DNA of 64,000 bases, taken from the NCBI GenBank assembly GCA_014529385.2, contig CM043954.1, forward strand, positions 5,840,806 to 5,904,805, written 5' to 3'. The notes beneath the pieces were generated by a model, which was not told where the DNA came from, did no database searches, and was given only the letters and a program-made list of their open reading frames with translations. The position numbers were made by a program, and so were the translations under genes. Positions 34,216 through 47,189 of the stretch are shown here, piece by piece. How positions within the stretch are numbered: the stretch's first letter is position 1; each line of letters opens with the position of its first letter. Origin of the DNA: Adiantum capillus-veneris. Lineage: Eukaryota; Streptophyta; Polypodiopsida; Polypodiales; Pteridaceae.

Positions 34216-37200
34216 TCAGGGTATCTCCTTAGAGGTTTTAGTTGGGTCAAAAATTGACTTGAAGTTTTGAAAGCCTAATTTGCTTGAAGAAGCTGATCCA
34301 TGAGGGTTGTTTGATGTAGAGGCATATGATGTCACTTCTTTTGTGCTAATCGATGGAAGTTCCACTTTAGCTTTACCTTTATCTACAAGATTTGTCTTTG
34401 ATTCTTGTGACTTTTGCAATTTTGAATCTAGCATTAATTGTATCTGTAAATGTTGTTGGCTATCTCTTGGAAAAGAGAGTATTAGCATTGTATTTCTTTG
34501 TAGGCCTTGTGTTGGTCTAACCACTGATGTCCAAGGATTACAATTGCAAGCATTTCCTTTGAAGGCTTCACCTAAAACTTTACCTGCTCTTATGATTTTG
34601 GATGCTAAGGATAGCAACCATTTCTTTTTTACTTGTATGCAAACCTCGTATTGTTTTGCTATCATGTTTGCATGGAGTAATCTCTAGAATGCTTTGAATG
34701 TTGTCTGCAACCATGTTGCAATTTTCTTCTTTACCTAATAGACCATTGCATCTGACACTTGCTCCTTTTGTACAGCTGAGAACTACAGCTATTCTCACTG
34801 TTGGTTCTATTGAAGATCTCTGTCCTGCTTTTTCCATGGTCTCATCTTGATTTAATTGTGTCTCTATGGAGGGTGACTTGAGACTCTGTCTTCCAATCTA
34901 CTTGCATCTTCTGATTTGATGGGCACTATCTGATTCATCTTTGGGCTTCCTATACCTTCTTGGTTTTCTGCAACCTCGTTCTTCTTAACTTCTAGCTTTG
35001 GTGGCATTCTTTGCTCTGTTTGATCTGCACTTGCTATTGCCTGATTTTCTTTAAGCTCTTCTAAAGTTCTGTCCAATGAAGATTGATCATCTCCAATAAG
35101 ATCTTCCATTTGGATTGTGCTTAAGAAATTTGTGCTATCGTCCATGGGTGACCAGTCTTGGTCTTCATTCTTTGATGTCTGTGAGACTCTGTCATGTTTG
35201 AATTTTGTATCTCTAACATCTTTTGGGCCATTCGCATTCCCATTATGATGTCTTCTGGCATATCTTTTTTTGTGATCACGTGGAATTGAGCTATGATGAT
35301 CTGTGAACTTACTTCAATGGTGGTGGAGATGATTCCCCAGCATTCTACTCGTTTTTTTCCAGATATGCTCACAAGTTCAGGAGCATCTTTCAGCTGTGGT
35401 TGGCCACATCTTTTCCAAGTGCAAAAGAACATGAGGTTCTTGTCTAGCTGAAAATCTAGCTTTACTTTGCTTGAGAGTTTTTCTTCATTCTCACCAACAA
35501 TGTTGCACTTGATTGTCTCAGTAGTGTTTGTGTCCTTTGGTTGAGCTTTATCTACATTTTCTTTTCTTTGATCACCTGCTTCAATTGATGTTGACTCCAT
35601 TGACTGTAATATTGCACCTTTTTGCAATTGTTGAGCATTGTCTACCTGCATCTAAGTAGACTTTGATCTTAAAAGATCCCCAGTACTTTCTGGCAGAATT
35701 TGTCTCTTTGGAGGAGATTTTGGTGATGACCTTTGTGTAGCTTTCTGGACTTTATCTCCAATTGACTTTGACTTTTCTGTCACATGTTCTGATAGCTTTA
35801 GGCTTTGCATCATATTCAGATAGTCTTTGACTTCAGTCTTACCATCCATAGGGGTTTATACAAGATCATGATCTTGTTGATATTTGTTACCATGTGCATC
35901 TTGATATGCATATGTGAGCTTGGTCACATGTAACTGTTTGAACACTATTGGATTTGTCGGTTTGTGACTCTGACTTGTGGAGATCAGCTGAAACTTTTGT
36001 CCTTGATGATCTTCATAGAGGGATTTATCTGTAGATTCTGAGGGAATCTGGGTCAATTGGAAACTTCCAACAACCATATGATCTTTCATTGGTTTCTTCT
36101 TTGAAGGGGTCTGTTGGTTAAAGGCTCTAGAGCTTCTAACTGGTGTAGCATTTCCTCGTACATAAGCTGATCCTGATGGATTTACATCTCCCCTTCCTAG
36201 GGTGATCACTATAGCCTGCTTCATTATAAGAGTTCAAAATTGTTTAGCTCTAATTTAGTCTCACCTTTTGGGACTGTGAAGGCACACTTTGGGTAGCACA
36301 GTTGATGTTTGGCATCTGTAAACCTTCTGCATAGTTTCCTATGTGTCTCCGTGAAACATGACAAATTATTCCCCAAGTCAAGCTTTATCTTTTCCCTGAT
36401 ATTGTCTATCCCATGGGTCTCCTATGATATGAGCTTCTGTGGTTTTAGGACCCAATGTATCATAGATTCTAGACCCTCGTCTATATCTACAACTGTTTTG
36501 GCCAGTGTATATGTTCGTTTGGTCACAACATCAAAGTTTGATTTTCGATGGAGGAAAGTTTGGCTCTAAACAGATTTCTGGGTTCACTCGGGTAATATCC
36601 TTCAGCTCTAGAGAGGATGGGCTATAGTAGATTATTTCCTCTGAAATGAACCATCCTTTCCGATCTATCATTGGACACACTTCTATGAGCTGGTATGTGG
36701 GCCGTTCAAACACTGGTTGATCCTTTTTGTACAGTTTTCCTTTTTGGTGTACATAGTGTGCATATGAATTATGTGTACCATACAAAGCTAACATCATTTT
36801 GTTTAATGTGTCCCTTAGACTCGTGAATGATTGCACACTTATGGAAGTGGATGCAAAATCATTTGCAAACCTAGCAGTCTTTTCAACCTTCGGTGATATC
36901 AGGACACCTTGACCAAATTCATGCAAGAATTTGTTTTTCAAAGAATCAATTTTAAGCTTTTCAGGTGCCTGTGCATCTTTATGCCGATTTGGAATTTGCA
37001 ATGTTTTTACTGGAGCTTCTAATGGTAACGTAGAATCATCTGATTGCATTAAAAGTGATGAGTTACATGCACTTACATCGAGATTTAGATTTCTAATTTT
37101 CTCTGTACCTTGCTTGGCTGTTGATGTGTCCTTGGTGTCTGGATTTCTTTGACAATCTTCAAAAAAATTTCCACCTTTTCGTCCACAATCTGAGCAATAC

Positions 37201-37819
37201 ACCATGACTGGTGGTATTTTAATTGGCTCTGTCATGGCAAGCTCTACCTGAGGAGCTTCTATTTCTGTGCTTGCCAAGTTGTCGGCATCTTCTTTCAAAA
37301 CACTTAGCATCAAGCTGTAGATTGCCCCATCTTGACCTTTGTACCATCTTTGGCTTGGTTCTCCAATTAGACTGGCTTCTATTGGTTGATCTATTGGATC
37401 TTGTAATTCTGGCTCTCTATTGTAGATCTGACCATTGTAATCCATGTACAATGACCGTGATTGCATATGCACCAACTGTATGTTTTGCTGGCTTGTGCAA
37501 ATTTTTGGGTAAACACTTGGGTTGACTTTCTGAACTTCTATCTGCACTTCATCTTTGAGCTTGCAATACCTGGCTCCATTGAAGTCTGTGAACATCTGGG
37601 AATTATCTGAATCTGCTTTACTCAGATCAATAGGATCTTGGATCCTGTGTTGCTTTTACTGCTCATCAAGTATCTATGGCCTTCTGAATCTGTGTACAAA
37701 AATTTATCCCCATTATAGCCAAATAACTGTAAAATTTGTTATGTTGTCGTTGTGCATGCGTTGCTACTACTACTGGCTTGCTCTGTTGTACTTGAATTCT
37801 CAGCTCGATTTGAGTCCAT
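34216..37819 (-). pseudogene. Gag-like protein with repeated D-x-x-G-x-x-[YF] motifs
   Basis: Read leftwards from an ATG at 37819 (MDSNRAENSSTTEQASSSS). The protein repeats a short motif: YTDSEGHRYLM, FTDFNGARYCKL, YMDYNGQIYNRE, WYKGQDGAIYSLM, YEDHQGQKFQLI and YQDAHGNKYQQ. A Cys cluster CSDCGRKGGNFFEDC near 37150-37200 looks like a damaged CCHC knuckle with the histidine lost. Around 35230-35420 the pattern PELVSISGKKRVECWG, then FHVITKKDMPEDIIMGM, resembles the flap and ILG strand of a retropepsin, but no D-T/S-G is seen. Several frameshifts and stops break it. Its place after the PBS fits gag. The D-x-x-G-x-x-Y repeat matches no family I know. Confidence 0.55.
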
Positions 37820-38019
37820 GTCGGCTGGTCCTATAAAAACTTTCTCCTAGAAAATTTTGGTATCGATTAGCAGAATTCCTTTTGCACGTACTAGCCTAAT
37901 CTGCAATCACATGTGAGTTGCACCCCTATTTGTCCGACAGGAAGCTAATATGCAGTGCAATTACTTGCACTTGCCAATTTCGAGCACGCAAAATTTTGAA
38001 GTTAATCTGCCGCTCTACT

Positions 38020-38690
38020 GCTTGAGTTGGTCGTTTTCAACTATTCTTTTATTGATTTGGTTCACTTTGCGCAGTATGCTACCCGGCTTTTCTTTTTTGG
38101 CTTTTGATTTGCTCGTGTGTGATTTTTTTCGACAGTGCTTTTTTGTGCTAATTCAGTCTTTTTTCAGGCTCTTTCTGGATTTTCTACTACTTACAACGAG
38201 TTTCTTTTTATTTTTCTTAATTTTTTGTGAAATTTTGAATTTTCTATTTTTTAGTATTTTTATAATTTTTCCTTATTTTTTACCTGAGAAAGTTTTGATT
38301 TTTTACAATTTTTTTGGTAATTTTCTAATTTTTCTTTGATTTCTCTGAAGGTTTTATTATGATTTTTTTTTTAATGATTTCATTTATCAATTTTGAACTT
38401 TTATGAATTTTCTAGGAGCTGTTATGTTTTTTTAATCATGTTTGTGATTTACCTGTGAATTTTTCAGGGACGATTTTTAAATTTTTATGAATTTTCTCTA
38501 AGGTATTTATTTTTCACAACTTTTGTAATCTATCCGTGTAAATTTTTAATTTTTTGTGCATGTTGTTATGTTTTTTAAAAATGATTTTTTTAACTCTTTT
38601 TTGATTTGTTTTTTTAAATTAATTTTTTAAAACATAAATAAACTAAATTAAATAAAAACAAAATATAATTTATTTATTTTTTACCTGTAC
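38020..38690. other. Very T-rich tract in the element leader
   Basis: On the plus strand it is mostly T-runs with TTTTTGATT-type motifs, hence A-rich in the element's transcript. It lies between the gag start and the GA microsatellite. No coding support. Confidence 0.5.
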
Positions 38691-38711
38691 TTACCTGGCT
38701 GCACCGTTGGC

Positions 38712-38843
38712 GGTTGACAGTCGTTGACTTGACTGCCGGCGAACATCGCAAAAGCAGCGGTGGCTGAGACGCGGAGAGGTTGACAGTCGTTGACTTGACT
38801 GCCGGCGAACATCGCAAAAGCAGCGGTGGCTGAGACGCAGAGA
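38712..38843. repeat. 66-bp tandem duplication
   Basis: GGTTGACAGTCGTTGACTTG begins at 38712 and again at 38778; the two units are almost identical through GGCTGAGACGC, so the duplication is recent. Confidence 0.9.
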
Positions 38844-38862
38844 TGCAGGCAGGAGCAGAGGC

Positions 38863-38981
<119 letters not shown>

Positions 38982-39298
38982 CTACCTTTACGGCGCTCAC
39001 AGCGGGGAGATGACCTGCATCGAAGACGGAATGTGCGTGGTGCGGACGTGGAGGCACACTTACTGCGAGGACCTCGTCGGCTGAGCGCGTGCAGGAGGAG
39101 AGAGTGTCAGGCGGCGCACGCGTGCAGGCTGACGTGGCTGGAGTGGGCTTTGAAGGTGCCAAAAGGAACCATTAAACATGCAGAGGAGAGACAAAAGAGA
39201 GAGAGTGAGTGGGGATGGCATGTGCAGGGGGTTATACGAGGGGTGTGTGTGTGTAGTGCAAAAAAGACAAGGAGTGCAAGGGAGGTGGTGCACACGCT

Positions 39299-39303
<5 letters not shown>

Positions 39304-39349
<46 letters not shown>
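39304..39349. repeat. Second (GA)n microsatellite
   Basis: About 46 bp of GA repeats in the same leader region. Confidence 0.97.
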
Positions 39350-39352
<3 letters not shown>

Positions 39353-39479
39353 GAGGGGGTTAGAGAGAGGACATGAATAATGGCGATTATTTGTGGGGGG
39401 AAGAGAGAGAGAAAGAGTGGGTGTGGGGTATGTGCAGCGGAGCCGAAAATAGGGAACGGTCGGCAAAGAAAGATTATTT

Positions 39480-41040
39480 TAATGTCGTAGGAAACTTTCC
39501 CAAGAGATCATAAAGATCTATCCAACACGAAAGTTTATGCGTTGCAAGGAAAAGCGTCGAGGCCAAAAATCGTCCCTTTTTTCTTCAATGTGATTTCCAA
39601 ATATCCAAAAATGCCAAAATTAGGCCGGAAATTAGCCGAAACTCCAAAAAATCGCCAAATAATCCCAAAAATTGCCAAAAAAAGACTAAAACATTTCTCG
39701 GAAAATTCTAGGAATCTTAGAAAATCACCAACATTCACAGCTGAACATTTTTGACACGCAAAAAGCATACCAAAAATAGCAGTTTTTATCGAAAATGTAA
39801 TTTACGACACAACCATCAACCCAGTCCCCGAAAATAGCGAAACACTCAAAACTTGACCACGAAGGGCAAATGCGACCAGAATGATGCCGTATATACTCAC
39901 GCACAAAACAGCTCGTAAAGATTGTAAAATATCAATTTTTTATGGAATTAATTAAAAATTACAAAAAATTATCCAAAATTTTTTTTTAAAAATCCACACA
40001 TAGGGGAATAGTGCAGCCAAATAAAATCACATCAAATCAATTGCCAAATAATTTGATCAATAAAATCAAGGCTATGCAATTAAACCGGCAAAATTACCAA
40101 CAAAATTAGGTCAAAATTTGACACAATTGAAGCATGTAACTCCCTATTTTGAGCTCAAAAACGCAGCAATTAACTATTACACACATCATATATGCAATCA
40201 AAAATTGAACCAATCATGAAAATTAAACACTTTTTAGGTACACAAACTAATAAAATTGGCAGTTTTTACCAATCTTTAGGTGCGCACACGAAAGGTTAAA
40301 TTTTGTCAAAATTGCAATGTGTTTTCACAAATCATTAGTTGGACATGACCACAACACAAATAAATCATCACAATTGAAAAATCATTAAGCACACATTGAT
40401 TTTTAGGTGCACAAACATGGACAAAATAGTGAATACACCTAAAATTAGGCATACACACACTCAATTAGAATGCACACACACTTTATTTTTGTCCAGACAC
40501 ACTTGCACTTGACCATCCGAGCATGCAATTAACTCAATTAGGCACCCAATTAGGAACGCACATTCACCAATTAGCAATTAAAAATTCATACGCCACCAAA
40601 TCTTAAAAATTTGGGCATTACGACGGCATGAAAACGAACAATTGAAAAATTTTCAATCCGACATTGCATTGCATCAAGATAGCATCAACATTACATTGCA
40701 TCATGGTGGGATCTCTACACAATTCTACACATCCTTAGATTCTAAGGAGGTTGAGAATACCACCTTGATTACCTTTCCATTGATTGAATGATTGAATGCT
40801 CTAATCCTTTATAGCAAATTAGTAAGTTAGCAAAAATTAGTGAAATTGGCAATGGGTTAGTGTAACATTAGGGTGTGTAAACACACAATCGGCAAGATAT
40901 GGTGACAACTTAGGGAATTATGAACACATTGCTTCATGCACACACATCCAAAATCCACAATTTAAACATAAGCACACAAGTGAAATTAGTAGTGAAATTA
41001 GTGAGGAAACACATTCGATTATGCCACAATTACACTAGCA
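39480..41040. other. Untranslated leader of the minus-strand element
   Basis: AT-rich DNA rich in CAATTA/CACACA-type words and without supported ORFs. It lies between the PBS (41045-41070) and the GA repeats. Confidence 0.45.
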
Positions 41041-41043
41041 TAG

Positions 41044-41070
41044 GCCATCGTCCCCGGAAACGGTACCAAA
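41044..41070 (-). promoter_or_regulatory. Primer-binding site, Tat/Athila-like
   Basis: On the minus strand TTTGGTACCGTTTCCGGGGACGATGG directly follows the LTR end CCCAACA. It resembles the plant Gypsy PBS TTTGGCGCCGTTGCCGGGGA with a few changes. Confidence 0.65.
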
Positions 41071-41889
41071 TGTTGGGACTTCCATCGTTGCATAGCTCCA
41101 ATGACCAACAAAATTATCAATCCGGAGGGATGAGCTACCCGGCTAGGGTATGGAGACACTCACACGACTAGTGAGCTAATCATGGCAACACGAATGGTTA
41201 ACTCTATGAGGTGAGCTTCTCAGCCTATGGAGGAGCTAAGCCGCAATGAAGGGTAATCTCCACATCTACTTCTCTTCACCTCCAATCAACCCAATCACGC
41301 ACACTACGATTGCAAGACACACACAACACTAATCCTATCATGCAACACACTAATTGCAAGCACACACACATAGATCTATCAAGCACGACACTCCAATCAA
41401 ACCTACATGTACACACAAGCAAGAGAGAGCAATCATACAAGATTAGAGAGGGATTTACCACTAATTAGTTACGATCTAGCTAATATAAGCATCATAAGCA
41501 ATCATAAGAAGCATGAGAGAGGCATAGTGAAAGAGAATGAATCACTGATTAGTGTTAATCAAGTCTCATGAGCAAGGAGAATCTCAAGGACTCCATAGCC
41601 ACACACCTCAAGAGCTCTCACCAAAGAGAGCTCTCAACAAATGAGCTTGAGCACCCTAATTTCTTTTACAGACTGCATTATATACCTAGGGTAAAAATAT
41701 GCAATTTCCGGCACCCAAGGCCTTTAGGGCTCCACCACTTACTGAATCTGCTACCTAGACACACTAACTGACATATTCTTTACAGCTTGGAACTCCCATT
41801 GAGCCCGTAACACATTAAAATATTACAATGGCTTGAAATTAATCGGGAATTTACCAATACATGACCATTTTGGGAAAATGTGAAAAATG
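41071..41889 (-). repeat. 5' LTR of the 10.4-kb minus-strand element, incomplete
   Basis: Matches 31469-32287; the homology stops near 41889, so the outer end, including its terminal TG and any target duplication, is gone. Confidence 0.8.
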
Positions 41890-42455
41890 ATACTCAAATT
41901 TTTTATTTGAGCTCATTTTGACCTCCGTTTCCACTACAAGCAGGTCTGCACAGGCAATTTCGTCATTTAGTGTAAAATTTTTGTCAGTGCCGTTTTTTGT
42001 ATAACAGGTCCTATACAGTCTACTGCGGGTTGTGCTATATAGCATGTGCTTGTCTCACTCAGTTTCTCCTCATTTCGGGCAGTTTTCACATCAACATTAG
42101 GAGAAAGTTGGACTCACTTTTGGGCCCTGTAAGAAGTTCGTCAGCTTAGAGAGAGAAAATAAAAATGTTGAATTATGCATTTTATGTGATACTTTTTTGC
42201 ACCAACAAAAAGCCAAAATGATATTCTTTGGTAGGTAGCCACCGTCTTTATCATTCTTATCCTTCATTCTCTTGTCAGGAATCCAACTAACCATATGACT
42301 AATGATTTGAAATGCCAACTTACAAGCGTTCCCTCTAAAAACATAAGCCACAGGAACTCTATCAACTCTAAACATGAGAATATAGCTTTCCCTCCCAAAA
42401 CTTGAGATATTTCATGAGTTTCAAGTGTCTGTCTATTTCTCTATCAACTCTAGAA

Positions 42456-44596
42456 ATGGAGAAAGCTTCTTTTTCTAATGAAAACACCAATTTGAACTTG
42501 CAACCCTCAACCCCTTCATCTTCAACACTTACCCAAAGAAATAACACACATCATCTTCATGTTGAGGTATTGCAAGAGAACGCCACCGTTGCAGAAACAT
42601 AGGAGGGAGTCTTTCTTATCTCAACGGGAGAAATAACTTAGAAGGAAAAAAAAGGAACATCATTTGGATTTGTGGACCGATGGGTGTATTTATCCAAATG
42701 ATCCTACAACAAATATGCCACCTCCCTTTGCTAATATCACTAACCTCTTACATTTCACAGGGGATGGCAAGGATTGTCTATTGGGATACACCGAACATTT
42801 GGAAATGAGAGGATTGAATGTGGAAAGGCAAAGAAACCTCTTGGCAATGGAGAACATGCAGCTGAAGAAACTTAATGAAGCATGCCATCGAAAGATTTCA
42901 TCGAACAAAGAGACATTCCAAAGCCTTGAGAAGAAGATCACATGTTTGCGAGAGAAAGACATCGTGCTTGGTAGTCGGAAAAGAAAACAAAATATGTGCA
43001 ACATTGAGAACATAAAGAGTGGTAGTGGTGGCCTGAAAAAATGAATACGAGCTTTAAGGTAACTCGAAGTTTGTTTCTGCTTTTGTATCTTCAATGTGCT
43101 TCGCTAAGAAACGGATACACTTTCCTATACATGATCATTACGCATGGTGTTTTTTTGGCAGGTCTTTGCTGCATCCAAACTGGAACTGTGTAAGCTTCAA
43201 TGCTAGAGTGCATTATAGCCGTTTAGCTCCAAAAGAAGTAGTTGAAGAGATGATAACTCAGAAAAAAAATTGTAAGTTGAAAGGGAGGCTCCTTACCTCC
43301 TTCATGAACTAGAATCAGCTAGAACCAATGGAAGTGCAAGCAATACTTGATGAGAGTGGCATCTCGCACATGGGATACAGAGCACTCTTCAAAGCATTAG
43401 CTAAAAAGTCTCAAAATAAACTACAGAGAGGATCATTGCTACCAAAGACATCACATGTAAAGGCTACTCACTGGCACGTAAATGATGAGATGTTTGAGAA
43501 ACTTGGGTCACCATTCCATATTGAAGCAACGTTCTTAGGCAAGGGCGGCAAAGAGGTATAGCCTAATGAGCACAACAACCTCTTTGTTGACCTTGAAGCA
43601 TTGCAAAGGTATGCAGTTCACTTCTTTGACATCAGTTGAGAGGAGTGTGGTGGGGTTCTCAAGTTTGTTTTGAAGCTTGATGAGTGCAAGGTCTTGAAGA
43701 ACAAGAAGCTCGAGAGAGTCATCATTACCCTCATAAACAGAGCTCTAGATCCATCAATAACAAAAGAGGGTCCACGATACTTCAGCGTGCAATCCGAAAA
43801 CAACATTCTAACTCTAGGATCATTTCAAATATACTTAGTTCACTCTATAATAACAAAAATATTGATTATTTTGGTTGTTGATTTTTTGTTTTCATTTTTC
43901 ATTGCAGGTTGATAAGGAAGATTTTGAAATCCTTGATTGGGTTTTTAGTCAAACCCAAATTCCTTCTATCATCCATGAACAAAGAAAGGGAGTTTTACTT
44001 TCAGTGGAAGGATTTGGTGACTATACAGTGGAATGGCACATGGCAAGTGACTTAAAGACTCTTAACTGTATGTACAACATAACACACGGAGTAGCTGTGG
44101 CAAATCCATGCTTATATTGCATGGTTGATGCACAATCTCTTGAGAGTGTGCAATGGAATAGAGCTCCCAGCAGACATTTCAAGATAAAACTTTGAGGCCA
44201 GTGCTTGATATTCCTCTGAGTAGAGTTCACGTATGTACACTTCATGCACTCTGTTGAATAGTTGAGAAGGTGGTTCATTTGTACATATGCTTTGCATGAA
44301 CATTAAAGCCAGAGAGTAAGTCAAAAAGAGTGATCAAAGCATTAGAGGGAGTGCTCTCAGACATTGGTTTGCATGGAGGCAATGTCAAAATTGAAGAGGA
44401 CCCTAAGATGTCTCAAAGTCGTTACAAGCTAACTAGCAAAGCATCGATAGGTGGCGTGAAGGCCAGAAGGTTTCTTGGGTTTAGCCTCAAAGGTTCAAAT
44501 AGACAAGAGAGGAGAAACATGTTCAAAAAATGGAAATAATTACATAAAGTGGTCAAAGACAATGTTGGTGGTGGGGTAATCCAAATTCACACAGAG
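42456..44596 (+). pseudogene. Decayed transposon-type gene with WHxAxDLK and CxxC signature
   Basis: Frames at 42456-42600 and 42664-43041 give a Ser/Thr-rich start and a basic, coiled-coil-like segment (MENMQLKKLNEACHRK). From about 43178 the coding is continuous across frameshifts and stops. It includes VKATHWHVNDEMFEKLGSPF, LKLDECKVLKNKKLERVIIT, EWHMASDLKTLNCMYNITHG and NPCLYCM, then VCTLHALCRIVEKVVHLYI and a block ending in LHGGNVKIEE. A strand with D-L-K followed by a CxxC pair, then an HAL.RI.EK helix, is a pattern I associate with uncharacterised DNA-transposon proteins of plants and invertebrates. The intron near 43835-43908 looks genuine. Stops include TAG at 43559 and TGA at 43637. 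The exact superfamily is not identified. Confidence 0.5.
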
Positions 44597-44611
44597 AACG
44601 TGTAAAAATCA

Positions 44612-45890
44612 CTAGATAAAATTTTCCACTACGTTGAGCAGCATTCTTGGAACCAAAGTGACCCCTGGATGTGCAAGCTCTGTAGATGAGCTCGTTCCTC
44701 TGTTGATGGCAACATCCCCATGGGCATCAGGCATCTTCTTTCTCCTCATAAACAACCACTTGTTGTATGAAATTAAGCTCTTCGGGCCATCAACCCCTGC
44801 AACGAGAGCCCTGAGCTGCGTAGGACATGAAATAGGGGGCTCACAGTGCTTGGCACCCATACCCAATGCCAAAGACGCGTAGAGAAAACTGTTTCTCAAT
44901 CAGAATTAGTCTTTCTACATTTAGTGGGAGGGGGTTCCCACCACACAATCTTGTAATAACTTTCATTGCAAACAGTGGGAACTTTGCATTGTCCTCGGAG
45001 TATTCCTTGTGGTATATTATGATCTACAAAACAATATTAAAACATTTATGGGCCGTAAGTGAGATGAGTAAAATTGCCAAGTTCTTGAATTCTTTCTACA
45101 TATCTTTTTGTGGTTGAAACGCCCGATGTAGTGAGACAACACCGCATCCTTGCCTTGTACTCTAGTGACAAGCCCTTGCCATGAGCCTCCCGCTCTTCTA
45201 AGGAAACTATCGTCATACACTAGCACCTGTCAACAAAAAGATTGATCATGATATTTCATAACTTTGGGCCATCTCCAACACCATCTAAATGCCTTTAAAA
45301 ATTACCATCTGATTATTGTCCATTTCTAGCATCAACCTTCCCCACAAGTGAATAGACTGACTATTCAGTACTTGAGCTCTGGGTGCCACGTGCCTATCCA
45401 TGTTTTCCAAGCCGAGATTTTTATTGTCGATTGGAACTACTGATTTGTTGGCAAATTTTCCTCCCCGGACTTTGCTTCATTGAATGTATCTTTGATCAGT
45501 TGCCACCCTGAAGTGAACTGTGAGTTGTGGACAGTTGTGTCAGCAAGAATATGTGGGTCCAATCCATCATCATCCACAAATCCCATGTCTGCCTCACAAA
45601 AATTCACAATTACAGCTAAGCAGTTGTCCTCCCGTATATTCAGCTCATGCATGATATCTGTGAGCAGAACGTAGTGGGTGTCGCCCGCCATAGCAAAGCT
45701 GGGAGCACAATTCAGAGGCAACCCGCATCAAAGGTTTCCTTTAATACCTCTACCCTCTCTTCTTCTGGGTCAAACTGCACCTCCACATCCTCTACCTCAT
45801 CCTCTGACGCCAATGGGAAACTACCAAAAGTTGATGATGACTGGGAATTCCAATGGAGGTCTCTCAATGTAGGATCGTGAGAGATGGCTA
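44612..45890 (-). pseudogene. Unrecognised minus-strand gene, convergent with the previous one
   Basis: Reading leftwards, the gene starts with SHDPTLRDLHWNSQSSSTFG and an acidic stretch (EDEVEDVEVQFDPEEERVEV). A frameshift follows near 45720, then FAMAGDTHYVLLTDIMHELN, VIVNFCEADMGFVDDDGLDP and NSQFTSGWQLIKDTFNEA. Further exons give VYDDSFLRRAGGSWQGLV and, at the end, SYNKWLFMRRKKMPDAHGDV and VPRMLLNVVENFI before the stop at 44612. The 3' ends of this gene and the plus-strand one meet within about 20 bp. No family is recognised. Confidence 0.45.
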
Positions 45891-45899
45891 AGCGGAAGA

Positions 45900-46700
45900 G
45901 ATCAGAAAAGGCGAAGGCAAGGGCGGTCTGTTTTTTCTACTTGGAGATGGAGATGGCGAGTGCAACGGCGATCGGTGTCTGACTCTAAACGGTCACTCAA
46001 AAAAGGCACGTGGGTTGTGCTTACAAGGACAGGGAGTAATAAACGGGCTTAGATTCCCATGCAGTACGATCTACCAACCGCAATCTTGGGTGTAATCATG
46101 CGCATAAGTGAAGTTGTCATCCTCGTCGAGGTGAGCATACTAAGTTTAGAGGGGGTACCCCTGCCAAACATTTTAACTATACCCCCCCTCCCCCCCAGAT
46201 GAGCACTCATGCAGTGAGCAAACAATAAAAGCTTGAGCGCTCTTCTGCCTCTTTTTACATCCTCTACTGCCTAGCATTTTAACTATGCCCCCATCGATGT
46301 TACGCAGTAAGCAAACCATCTCTTTTGTGCTCCCAACCCTTTTTGCACTTCCTCCTCTTACTCTCTAGTGCTCCCATTGCTTTTTTGGACTCCTGTTCTG
46401 CACCGCTTTAGTGACACAGATCTCTACACATAGGGAAGAGGTATGCTACTACACTTTTGTGCACTTGTATTTTGTGAGGTCAGCACCAAGCGAATAAGGG
46501 AAGGCAAACTCTATTCGTTGCACCTGCTCGCTTGGTACTGGCCATCGTCGCTCGGAGCATCTTCTGCACAAGGGACACACCAAAGAGGTATGCTATTATA
46601 ATTTTTTGAGGTCAGTACCAAGCGAGTAGAGGCAATACAACCATATTTAGTGCACTTCTTTTCTATGTGCTGACCTTTAAAAGGTTAAGTCCCTTGTGCA
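45900..46700. other. Non-coding DNA with short diverged repeats
   Basis: A block at about 46438-46530 (GAGGTATGCTACTA..., GAGGTCAGCACCAAGCGAATA) is partly repeated at about 46587-46680. CTCGCTTGGTACTGGCC (46529) is an inverted relative of the CAGTACCAAGCGAG word at 46613. No coding support. Confidence 0.5.
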
Positions 46701-47189
46701 ACAATGACATGTCATTTTTTGTTATGCTATTTGTAGAGATTCCTCGTGCAAAGGCCACGCCTAGAAGGGAAACAAGTGACTCTTTGTATGCTCAAGCAAG
46801 AAGACACCAATAGGAGGCGCACAAAGGTGTCTTGCAAGAGCTATGAAGGATTGAAACGACACATGCAACAGACCATTCCATGTCTTCCTTTTCAGTGAGT
46901 AGTGTGAGAGATTTGCAAGCATTGGAGAGTGGACATGTGATGGGACAGCAGTGCACTTCTCTTCCTGCAAGAAATTGCAGAAGACTACCTCGTTGAATTC
47001 TTCAGTGGTGGATATATCCTGGCTCCCCATGCACACCGCGTTACTATCATGCCATGGGATTTTGACACTTTTTGGAAGCTACACTTCCGCTACGATAGGC
47101 TGCTTCAGCCAGTACCTATCCGGGATAGTAGAACCATGGATATTATTAATATCCCCCCTCTCCATCCTTGTGCATGACAGAAAAAGCCT

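Noticed and set aside
34216-37819. Endogenous pararetrovirus (caulimovirid)
   Set aside because: No RT, movement protein or Met-tRNA primer site of that kind is visible, and the region is flanked by LTRs with a Gypsy-type PBS and a polypurine tract.
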